A stretch of 64,000 bases of DNA from SR1 bacterium human oral taxon HOT-345. Lineage in GTDB: Bacteria; Patescibacteriota; Gracilibacteria; Absconditabacterales; Absconditicoccaceae. The notes beneath the pieces are model-generated. The model was not told where the DNA came from, searched no databases, and worked only from the letters and a program-made list of their open reading frames with translations. The stretch is taken from assembly GCA_003260355.1 (NCBI GenBank), contig MPSQ01000001.1:496001-560000 (forward strand), written 5' to 3'. Shown here piece by piece: positions 36,075-45,514 of the stretch. The translations under genes were made by a program, and so were the position numbers. How positions within the stretch are numbered: position 1 is the first letter of the stretch; each line of letters starts with the position of its first letter.

Positions 36075-36536
36075 TTAGTATTTGTAGGCACTCACCTCTC
36101 TATCCATTTGTTTTTTGATGTCCTTTTCCTTGAGGATCTGCTTTTTTTCTACTTTTTTGTAAAGCTTCCCTAGCCCGAGTTTGATTTTGATGAAACCACC
36201 TTTGGTAACTATGACTTCTAATGCAAGGAGCACCATCCCTGGCTTATCAAGCGCTGAAGCAATTCTCGTGATTTCTCTCTTGTTGAGAAGGAGCTTCCTC
36301 TTTGCTTTCGCTTGGTAATACGGAACAAGAATGGGAGAGGTCTTTTCATAGAGCGGAATATCCATATTATAGAGTCGGCATTCATGATTATCGATCCTCA
36401 CTACTGCATCCTGGATATTGATATGCGAAGTCTTGATTGATTTCACTTCATGACCTTTGAGCACGATTCAGGCTTCATAGGTTTTTTCTATTTGATAATC
36501 GAAAGTGGCTCTTTTATTTCTCGTAATGAGCTGCAT
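36075..36536 (-). CDS. smpB: SsrA-binding protein SmpB
   Basis: SmpB binds tmRNA and places it in stalled ribosomes for trans-translation. The 153-residue product shows the family order: [30 protein letters not shown] (G is UGA), NIQDAVVRI, MDIPLYEK, RKLLLNKREITRI, MVLLALEVIVTKGGFIKIKLGLGKL-YKK, and a basic C-terminal tail (KEKDIKKQMDREVSAYKY). Reading UGA as stop would lose the first 24 residues. No tmRNA gene was recognised nearby. Its stop lies about ten bases from the 42-bp repeat array, so the array sits in its 3' region. A short hairpin (36545-36560) precedes the start in the leader. Confidence 0.93.
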
Positions 36537-36681
36537 CTTGGCGCGAAAAAGCTAAAACAGCTTTATCATACGGAATTGATCGAGAAAATCAAAAAGAAAT
36601 CTGACTCTGCTAGGGGAGAAAGTCCTTGCAATCGGGAGCGAAAATGATAGAGTTAGCTCGTTTACTTGTGGCGAAAGAAGG

Positions 36682-37431
36682 ATGAAGATCATAGATGAAC
36701 TAGAGCAATTTTATACTGCTGAGGCTCAGAAATACGCCCAGACGAGAAGAAAGCATCGACCTGATGGAGAACGCTTATTGGAAGCATTGGAAAGTTTAGA
36801 AATGAGGAGTCCGAAACTTCTCGAGCTTGGATGCGGCAGCGGAAGACTAGTTTCCTATCTTGACCACGCATGGGAAAGGAAGTTTGCCTATACAGGAGTT
36901 GATCTTTCCTCAGGGCTATTGAAGTATGCGAAGGAAGCCAATCCTGGACGTAAGTTTATCTGTAGCGAGATGACGAGTTTCCTTGAAGGATGTAAGCAGG
37001 AGTCGTTTGATGCAGTGGTAGCGTGTGCGAGCTTTCAGCATATCCCGTGAGCAAAAGCAAGATTGGCAGTGATGAAGAATGCCTATAGAGCACTCCGTTA
37101 TGAGGGGCTACTCGTGATGACGAATCGAGCATTTTCAGAGTGGTTTCTGAGGAAGCATTGGAAGGTCGTGGTTCAGTCAGGATTAAAGGCTGTTTTTACC
37201 CTAGGAAATGCCGACTGGAGAGATGTAATGATCCCCTGGAAAGCGAAGAAGCAAGTATATCACAGGTATTATCATCTCTTTGGACTCGAAGAGCTGAAGA
37301 AGCTTGCGGAGATGGCGGGGTTTTGGGTAGAGAAGTGCTATTTTCTTGATAAGGGAGGCAAAGAGGTTGAAGACTGGCATAAAGCGAATAATTCGTTTTT
37401 GGTGGCAAGGAAGGTGATTTGTAAGGGGTAG
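36682..37431 (+). CDS. Trm9-like class I SAM methyltransferase
   Basis: The 249-residue protein has SAM motif I LLELGCGSGRLVSYL near residue 50, motif II YTGVDLSSGLLKYAK, and motif IV FDAVVACASFQHIP-G (G is UGA). Its C-terminal half contains DVMIPWKAKKQVYHRYYHLF, a segment like that in eukaryotic Trm9/ALKBH8 tRNA wobble-uridine methyltransferases and their CPR relatives, which supports a tRNA role but does not prove it. The start ATG follows an AGAAGG ribosome site with very short spacing. A 16-codon frame (36648 onward) overlaps its start and could be a leader. A terminator lies at 37446-37480. Confidence 0.75.
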
Positions 37432-37445
37432 ATATAAAGAAAAGC

Positions 37446-37480
37446 AAAAAGATGCTCTCGGATTTGAGGGCATCTTTTTT
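37446..37480 (+). terminator. Terminator after the methyltransferase gene
   Basis: AAAAAGATGC (37446-37455) pairs with GCATCTTTTT (37470-37479), with CTC/GAG continuing inside. Its A/T symmetry lets it serve the convergent 37494 gene too. Confidence 0.8.
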
Positions 37481-37493
37481 AAATCTAGGCTGA

Positions 37494-40394
37494 TTAGCGG
37501 CAAGTGTTTGGAACTCCATCATTACGATCTATAAACCTACAGGTAGTTTTTTCAGTACACCTCTGTTGGTACGTAGCATAAGTTCCTCCTCAAATAATAA
37601 GATTACTACAATAACGTGTTTGTGGTTGAGCTCCGACACATTTACTCTCTAGATGTTCGTTAGGACTTGATAGTTGATTCTTCCAAGAGCTACCACTAGG
37701 ATCACACTCGGTATCATTTGTACACAGTCTTTCCTGTCCGAGATATCTTCTACTACCATTTGAGTGTATCGCATAAGTATCACACCTACCTGGAGTTATT
37801 TCTGTGTATGTTCATTCGCAAGTATAGGTTGATGGATGACCTCATCCACATGTTAATGGGTGACAACACTGTTGCGTATTAAAACATGATTCTCATTTCT
37901 TTATACAAGAAGGTCCGCTTGGACTTCCGGGACCACCTGGAACACCTGGAACACTCGGAACACTCGGAACACTCGGAGTACTCGGAGTGCTAGGAAGGCT
38001 GGGTCTCTCTTCCATCCCTCGTCCTGGGTGACAAGGACATTCTGCATATCTATAGATAATTTCTTGGCTAATAAATTGACCTGTAATTTTATTATATTTT
38101 CTTTTTGTGCAAGGAACCGGAACCCATTTACAGTAAATCCCTTCAGGACACATACCACAACCTATTTCTTCTCTTGTAGCATTACACCATGACATAGTAT
38201 GGACACGAACTCTTCCTCCATTCGTTTGACTTCGATGTCTGCAGACTGAGGGATCCACTGTTCCATATCCGTCCGTGCAAGTATACCAAACGTTTTTTCG
38301 TGCTACACCTTCTGCTCATCCCAGATCACAATATGGTTGCCCCTCCTCTCTCTTCCACTGTGCTAGTATGCACTGTCCCCATCTCAGATTGAATCCTTCA
38401 TCACATTCCCATTTACATGTTTTATTTGTAAAATTTCATCCCACGTAATGAGAATTCGCTGGTTTAGGGTCACATAGTTCACATCTCTCTTGTTGTCCTC
38501 CTGCAGATCGAGTCCCTTCATCCTTATTTGACTGACAGGGTCTACAACCTCTGTTATTCCCTCACTTATTATGATAAATATATCATGGCTTACAATTGAA
38601 ATCACAATCCAACCTACTCGAAGATGGGTCTGTTCGGTTTTTCGTTCCGTTTGTGATGAATGTTGCGTTAGCTATTGGCGTACATGATGCACATTGTGCA
38701 ACACCTCCTGATGAATAAGTTCCAGGCTGACAAAAAGTACAAGAGCCTGTAGTATTCGTATCATGTTTATATGCGAATCTTTCATCACAATGAAAATTAC
38801 ATGAATATTCACTATATCCCGTTGTCGTCCATGCTTTAAATCCTGAGTTGATCGTCGTTGCTGTCCCACCCCTTGTGCTTGCATGAGTGATAAATTCCTG
38901 CAACCCTTGTTTATTGATTGTTGGCATTACACAGTCTTTACATTCTGCTCGCTGGTTATTCTCTGGGGTATAGGTTCCTATATTACATCCACTACACGAT
39001 CTTTCTACTCCTGGCTGGTCTTTGTGTTTATATCCTGCTTTACAGCCAAAATGACAGTTATCATTCCCTGTCCCTGGAGTCCACCATCCATTAAATGTTG
39101 AGCCGTCTGGTTTTTCTTTCGTATATCTATTTGGGATCTCCGTACTTGGTAAACATCCTCACATCTGCCATCCATCTGGGAAATCTACCCCTGCATGGTA
39201 TCCTGTTTGACAGGTATATCCACACTCCTTACCCGTAGAACCTGGGTATTGGATTCCTCCATATACCCATTTTACCTCTTCCCAACCTCCGTCTCCTTCA
39301 TTAAGCTCTGGATTCCATTTTGGTAACGCTTGAACTGGTGTTGTCTTTATTGTATTTTGCTCTCACCCTGCACATTGTCTTTGATTCATATTTACACAGA
39401 CTCCGTGCGTAGATGGATCTGAACTGAGCGGAACTCGCTCTACTCCATTACATCCACAGAGACCGGATTTTCCTCATGCTTTTACATATGCCATCAAACC
39501 TGCATACTGCTCATCACATTTTCCACTCGCTGAAACAAAGCCTCATTTAGCAGCTATTTTTATTGCTCACTTTCCTCCGAGTCCTCCAATATCGAACTTC
39601 ACCTTTGGATCGTTCGTATTAAATCAGATTCCATTCTTTGTATTTACGTAGAAGGCACCTGATTTCTTTGGGCTAAAGGTTCCGTCATCTGACCATACAA
39701 AAACTTTTTGGGCATTCCCTGCCTTGATATTTTTACCAATCAATACGCTATCAGAACCTGCTTCATTATTCCCTTCTCAGAGAATAACTACATTAGATCA
39801 TCTTACAACATTCCCATGACCTCCAGCTACAAGGATATTTTCTTTTTTAGGTGCACTTATCCCTTCTGTTGGAACTCTCGTCTCAGAAGCACCAATAATC
39901 GCTAAGTTATTTGCACTAGCCGCTACAGTTCCCCTTCCTCCGAGGACAATAGAATTTGTGGCAGAAGCCAGAGAATTATCCTTTCCTCCCATAATCAGTG
40001 CATTTTCACTTCCATTCTGGATTTTATTCCCTTCTCCTCCAATTGCTGTAGTCCCTGAAAGCGCTTCATTCTTATTTCCAATAATCAGTGCATTAGCATT
40101 TACGTTTCCACTAATATGGAGAGCTTTTGCTCCAGTATCATAGTATAATGTTACTACTTTCGTATCATTAGGTCATTCATCCCCCATATGAAGTACCATT
40201 GAGGTAAGATATTGAGCTGAGTTTTCTACCCCCTCCACGGAAACTCTATTTGACTCAGAAATTGATGATGAATTTGCAGAGCTTAAATCTCAGAGCCAAT
40301 TCATCCCTAAAAAAGTTCACACTCCTACCGCTCCAACAATAAGTGGAGCAGAGAGAGCTTTCCATCTAAGGTTTTTCTTTTTACTGGTAGTCAT
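37494..40394 (-). CDS. Adhesin-like surface protein: YadA-type head repeats and Cys-rich stalk, 966 residues
   Basis: An N-terminal membrane anchor (about residues 13-33, PLIVGAVGVGTFLGMNWLGD) is followed by a beta-roll zone at about 95-225. That zone has 12-16-residue repeats of the N.A..G..N.A type (ALIIGNKNEALSG, TAIGGEGNKIQNG, ALIMGGKDNSLAS, SIVLGGRGTV, NVVILGEGNN, VLIGKN), like the heads of YadA/Hep_Hag trimeric adhesins. Next comes a short linker with VFVWSDDGTFSPKKSGAFYV, then about 550 residues with dozens of cysteines in EGF/ephrin-receptor-like spacing (CTFCQPGTYSSGGVAQCASC). A Pro-rich collagen-like stretch (PSTPSVPSVPSVPGVPGGPG) lies near residue 805. No C-terminal beta-barrel anchor exists, so it is tethered by its N-terminus. 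Many UGA glycines. A near-consensus promoter precedes it. Probable host or prey contact protein. Confidence 0.85.
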
Positions 40395-40431
40395 ACTAGC
40401 ACAGTTAAGGTGTAAAATATCTTTACGTTAA

Positions 40432-40459
40432 AGTATAAGCATTTATTTTTCTTTGTCAA
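40432..40459 (-). promoter_or_regulatory. Strong promoter of the adhesin-like gene
   Basis: Minus strand: consensus TTGACA (40454-40459), 16-base spacer, TATACT (40432-40437), 37 bases before the ATG. No gene was seen elsewhere in 40395-40648. Confidence 0.75.
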
Positions 40460-40648
40460 ATTTCTCTCTTTTTTTCCATCTTGCCTTCTTGCTTTTCTAT
40501 GAGATTCGAATGAAAAGAGTTGCTCCGACAACATTCAGATTTTATACTGTTTCCTTCTTATTTTGAACAAGGAAAACTAAACTCCTACTTCTTCGTTAAG
40601 CGCAAAAAACGAAGATTAAGTTCACTTCAGGAGAAATAATGTAGGCGA

Positions 40649-41365
40649 TTAAGGAATGAGTTTTTTGAGGAATTCAAAGAGCTCTGCTGTAGAATAGACT
40701 GTAAATCTTGCACAAAGTCCTTTAGTTTCTTTGTGGTATCTATTGATCCAAATTCCTTGCATTCAAAGCCATTGCGCTCCATCAATATCTTTCTGAATAT
40801 TGTCTCCGACCATAATACACTCTTTGGTAAGCACCTCAAGTTTGTGGGCTGCAAGCAGGAAAGGAGAAGAATGAGGTTTATCCATTCCTGCCTCTTCTGA
40901 ACTGACCATAATATCAATCTTATCATCAATTCCGAGATGAACAAGTTTTTTGAGCTGAGTATAATTGGAGGAATCCGTGACGATTCAGGTTTTTATCCCT
41001 TTTCTTTTGAGATATTTTAGAAGCTCTGTACTTGCTCTTTCTCTCTTGATCGTGCTATAAAAGACTTTCCAATAACGATCAAAAATATGAAGAATATCTT
41101 TTGGCAGGATTTTATTCTTCATTTGGCTGTTCATTTTTTCAAAAATTTTCTGAAAATACAGATCCTTATTGTGTGAAGCAGCTGTTCACAAAAGTTGCAT
41201 TTTTACCTCTTTCTGTGCAATTTCAAATAAAATTGGGATAAGCTCTAAAGGAGTCTTGGTCAACTTATGGATTTCTTTAAAAATTTCTTTTGTCGCTTCT
41301 TGATTACAAGATTCATAGTCAAAAAGCGTATCATCAAGGTCAAACAGCACTGCCTTTATTGCCAT
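40649..41365 (-). CDS. HAD-superfamily hydrolase (YjjG-like phosphatase)
   Basis: The 238-residue product has all HAD motifs. Motif I is VLFDLDDTLFDYE at residues 6-18 (nucleophile and acid Asp pair), motif II GIVTDSSN, motif III with Lys in MDKPHSSPFLLA, and motif IV MVGDNIQKDIDGA. The helical cap between motifs I and II is of the C1 type, as in nucleotide or sugar-phosphate phosphatases such as YjjG. The substrate cannot be read from sequence. UGA glycines occur at KMQLL-G, GIKT-G and AQWL-G. It is divergent from uvrA, with its own promoter. Confidence 0.9.
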
Positions 41366-41399
41366 ATTTCCAAAACAAGAATAAATAAAAGATGAACCA

Positions 41400-41428
41400 A
41401 TTATACTCTAAAAATCAGAATTTTACAA
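41400..41428 (-). promoter_or_regulatory. Promoter of the HAD hydrolase gene
   Basis: Minus strand: TTGTAA (41423-41428), 17-base spacer, TATAAT (41400-41405), 35 bases before the ATG. Confidence 0.55.
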
Positions 41429-41507
41429 CTTTTTTATAATCAGGCTTGCAAAGCTCTCCAATTTAGTTATTCTGAGAGTTAGGATTTATTTCTGCAATAA
41501 AAAACGT

Positions 41508-44500
41508 ATGCCAAAAGCAAAAAAAGCTGATCTCAAAACTGACATTTTGAATAGTCCAATAGGAAACCAAAACTTCGCTCATTCTGAGGAAGAAATCGTT
41601 TTCCAAGGGATCAGAACCCACAACCTCAAAGATATTGACCTCATTTTGCCGAAAAATAAGCTCATTACCATCACTTGAGTGAGTGGATCGGGGAAATCTT
41701 CTCTGGCTTTTGAAACCATTTATAAAGAGGGACAATACAGGTATATTGAATCGCTTTCAAGCTATCTGAGGCAGTTTTTCAATCTTGGAGATAGACCAGA
41801 AATTGACTACTGTAGCGGACTTTCTCCTGCAATTGCGATTGAGCAAAACAAAAGAAGCGGAAATTCAAGGTCTACCGTAGGAACGCTTACCGAGATTGAT
41901 GACTACATCAGGCTGCTGTTTGCAAAGCTCGGTGATACCTACTGTTATCACTGCGGTGCGAAGATTGAGCCAAAGACCATTGATCAGATCATGGATACGA
42001 TCAAAACTGACTATCAAGGGCAGAAAATCTATCTTTTGAAAGAAAGCGGAAAGTTCTCAGAAAAGTCAGAATTATTGAAATTTGTCAAAAATAATAAACA
42101 AAAAGTAGAAAAAGGCTGAGGTTTTACGAGGTATCTCCTCCTTTCTCAGAATCCTGAAAAGCCAGATCCGATTGAATATTTTTACCTGGAAGAGCCGAAT
42201 ATTCCTGAGAGCTATTTTCCGCTTCAGAGCTATGGAATCTTTGATCGTTTGACCTTGGAAGAGCAAAAACTCGGCAGATTGAAAGAAGACATCATCAAAA
42301 TCCTTGCTGAGACCAAGAAATTCTGAATCTATAGCACAGAAAGCAGTAAAGAGCTAGAAAATCAAACTTCAGAAAAGCAGGTTTCTTCAGACTTTTGAGC
42401 GAATATTGAAATTTCCACGAAAAAAAAGAAAAAAGCTGACTCCTCTACTCTGATGAGCGAAAGCAAGGGAAAGCCAGTAATTCAGCGGTTTACCGACAAA
42501 ATGTATTGTCCAAACTGTAATATCACTTATCCTGAATTTACGACTCAGCATTTTTCTCCTAATAGGCAGGAAGGAGCTTGTCCGCATTGTTTGGGGCTGG
42601 GTGAGATTTTGCAGGTGGAATATGATAAAATCATTGATCCTCAAAGTCCGCTTTTGGAGGCGATTTTGCCATGGAGAGAAAGTAATCTTGGACAGTCTGT
42701 TTTAAAAAAGCTCTGTGAGAAATACAGCATGGATGGCGAGAAAAAACGAGCGGATCAACCAGAATGGTTTTTGAATGTGATTATTGAGGGAGATGATGAG
42801 CTTTTGAGAGTCAATAGCTGAGGAAAACGAACGAGCATCAAATATCACGGAATTGAAGAAATCATCAAAGATCAATATGCAAAAGGACTTTTGACCGTTG
42901 ATTTTCAGGCGATGCTGAGTATGAAGAGCTGTCCGCATTGTTTCGGTTCTAGGCTTAAAAAGGAGAGTTTGCACTGCTTTTTGTGTTTGAATACAGATCG
43001 TCATTGCGAGGGAGGAACGACCGAAGCAGTCGAAAAAGCCACAAAAAAGCTGAAAAAAACCTATGAAACGGCTAAAAATCAAGACTCTGGATTGGTTGGC
43101 TTTGCTCGCAAAGAGGGAGTTGAAGCATTGATCCCATCACTCTTTATCAATCAAGAAGGTTTACCTTTTGCAAGACCAGCAGATGAACAGCTTTTGAAGG
43201 TAAATATCCGAGATTTGCAGAGAATGGAACTGAATCATCTGATCAGCTTTTTAGACCTTTTCAAACAAGTAAGTAATAAACCTTGAAATCTGCTTGATAG
43301 GATTCTTAATCCGCTTCTGGATAGGGCAAAAACGATTCAGGAGCTTGGACTCGGCTATCTGATGTTGAAAAGAGGGGTAGATACGATTTCTGGAGGGGAG
43401 ATTCAGAGGTTAAGACTAGTAAAACAGCTCGGTAATAAACTAACCGGGATTATTTATGTGCTGGATGAGCCGACGATTGGGCTTGATACCTGAGAAATCA
43501 AGAAGGCGATCGCTTCTATTCAGAAACTCAAGGCGATGGGGAATACCATCATCGTCGTGGAGCATAATGAGGAATTTATCAAGGCTTCGGATTGGGTGGT
43601 AGAAATCGGTCCTGGAGCTGGAGATTTCGGTGGAGAGCTGATTTTTAACGGAAGCTATGAGGATTTTCTGCAAGCAAAAACGCTGACTTCCGACTACATT
43701 ACTGGGGAAAAGAAAGTGAAGGTTGATTTTGAGCATAGTCCAAGCCACGACCGAGTGCAGATCAAGCACGCAAGTAAATATAATCTCAAGAATATTGATG
43801 TTAAGCTGAATCTCTGAAGTTTTACGGTGATCACTGGACCTTCTGGAGCCGGGAAAACGACCTTGATGTACACGACATTGTATAGATTTCTCAATGATAA
43901 GCAGAAATTCGTTCAGAGTTATATCAGACTTCAACTTTTGAAAAAAGGTTTGAGCTGGGAGGAAATCTTGGCTGCTCCCGTGATGAGAGCTGAGGAATAC
44001 GCCCATTTTGAGAATCTCGCATTGCAAGAATTTTACCAAGATATCGGAGTAGAAAAAATCACCGGACACGAACAGATCAAAAACACGATCTATGTAGACC
44101 AGTCTAGCATTGGGAAAACTCCGAGAAGCTGCCCTGCGACTTTTGTGAGTGTCTTTGACAAAATCAGGCTCCTCTATGCAGGAACGACCGAAGCGAAGTA
44201 TTTAGGCTTTACGAACTCGCATTTCAGCTTTAATTCTGAAAAAGGTGCCTGCCCTGCTTGTAATGGGTATGGCTACAAAAAGATTGAGCTGCAGTTTCTG
44301 CCTGATACCTATGTTCCTTGTGAGCTATGTCAAGGAAAGAGATATAAACCTGAAATTCTCGCGATCACTTGGAGAGGGAAGACAATTAGTCAGATTTTGG
44401 ATATGTATATCTATGAAGCCTTGGACCTCTTTCATGAAATGGATCATATCAAACAGGAACTAGAACTGATGGTAGAAATCGGACTTGGCTATCTCAAGAT

Positions 44501-44768
44501 GGGACAACCTGCACATACCCTTTCTGGTGGAGAATCACAGAGATTGAAGCTCGTGAAGCACCTTTTGAAAGAATACAGAGGGAATACGGTGTATTTCCTT
44601 GATGAGCCGACGGTTGGACTGCATCCTGCGGATATTGAAAGGCTTTTGAAAGTGCTGAAAAGATTTTTGGAGAAAGGAGATACGATCCTGATGATTGAGC
44701 ATGATGAAGATATTTTGCAATTCGCAGATCATGTGATTAGGTTAGATAATGGGAAACTCGTAAAGTAA
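41508..44768 (+). CDS. uvrA: Excinuclease ABC subunit A, with repeat-derived insertion
   Basis: UvrA is the damage-sensing ABC ATPase dimer of nucleotide excision repair. The 1086-residue protein has both ATPase halves: Walker A1 GVSGSGKSS (about 57-65; first Gly is UGA), a zinc module with [12 protein letters not shown] near 335-365, signature [11 protein letters not shown] near 627 and Walker [13 protein letters not shown]. The second half has Walker A2 [10 protein letters not shown] near 775, a zinc module [22 protein letters not shown] near 915-945, signature [11 protein letters not shown] and [10 protein letters not shown]. It is about 140 residues longer than E. coli UvrA, partly because of an acidic/Lys-rich insert at about 493-555 whose DNA carries a diverged copy of the local 42-bp repeat. 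A full UvrB is not in the window. Confidence 0.95.
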
Positions 44769-44790
44769 ATTTTATCCACTAGGCAAGGCT

Positions 44791-45432
44791 ATGGAAAAAC
44801 TGACCTATACTACAGTTGACACTCCCTTTCAGTTTGAAATTCCAAAAATTAAGGGATCAAGGTTTATTACCTCAGTTTTCCCTATTGATAGTAAGGATCA
44901 TGTTCCTGAGTATCTTTCTCAGATCCAAAAACAGTATTTCTGAGCAACTCATCACTGTTATGCCTGGAGAGCTGGCGTTCGTATCCAGGAAGATCTTTTT
45001 TGAGGATGGAACATCGTTGCTTTAGCTGAGAAGGTAAATGATGACTGAGAGCCTTCAAATACCGCAGGAAAACCGATACTGAACGTTCTGAAATGAGATC
45101 AGATTTTTGGAATTTTGGCTGTCGTGACGAGATATTTTTGAGGGACTTTACTCGGAGTCGGCGGACTGATTCAGGCTTACACTCTTGCCATAAAATCCAC
45201 CCTTACTCAAGCTCCGCTTCTGCAAAAAGAAATTACAAAAAAGCTGATGATCCACTATCGTTATGAGGAAGTTTCCCGAGTTCAGCATCTTTTTGCTAAA
45301 TATCAAGCGATCCCCTATTATGAGGAATATGGAGATAGCATTACACAAGGGGTTGAGGTAAATTATAGCTTTTTTCAGAACCTGACTAAGGATTTGACCT
45401 CATGAAGGATTGACTATGAAGAGGTGCTATAA
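44791..45432 (+). CDS. YigZ/IMPACT (UPF0029) family protein
   Basis: The 213-residue product has the family core RFITSVFPIDSKDHVPEYL, ATHHCYAWRAG, GEPSNTAGKPILNVL and the highly conserved VVTRYFGGTLLGVGGLIQAY, followed by the smaller C-terminal ferredoxin-like domain. Several of the conserved glycines are UGA (GDDGEPS, TRYFGGT). Bacterial members are soluble proteins of uncertain biochemistry, related to eukaryotic IMPACT, a regulator of GCN2. It lies 22 bases after uvrA on the same strand, so it is likely co-transcribed. A bidirectional terminator follows. Confidence 0.9.
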
Positions 45433-45460
45433 CTTAGTGGCAAAAAAATTATCAGTAAAA

Positions 45461-45487
45461 AAAACTCCCATACTAGGAGTCTTTTTT
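45461..45487. terminator. Bidirectional terminator between YigZ-like gene and thrS
   Basis: ACTCC (45464-45468) pairs with GGAGT (45476-45480), loop CATACTA, flanked by an A run on the left and CTTTTTT on the right. Confidence 0.7.
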
Positions 45488-45514
45488 GTTATTTTTGAAT
45501 AAGCGTATTGTTTT

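Noticed and set aside
35601..36173. Long open frames on both strands across the repeat array
   Set aside because: They exist because the repeat length is a multiple of three; several frames are open at once and composition is purely repetitive.
36450..36647. 65-codon plus-strand frame opposite the smpB start
   Set aside because: It overlaps the conserved smpB N-terminus on the other strand and has no recognisable content.
38384..38605. Minus-strand frame of 73 codons inside the adhesin-like gene
   Set aside because: It is out of register; the Cys-rich frame with UGA as Gly runs straight through it.
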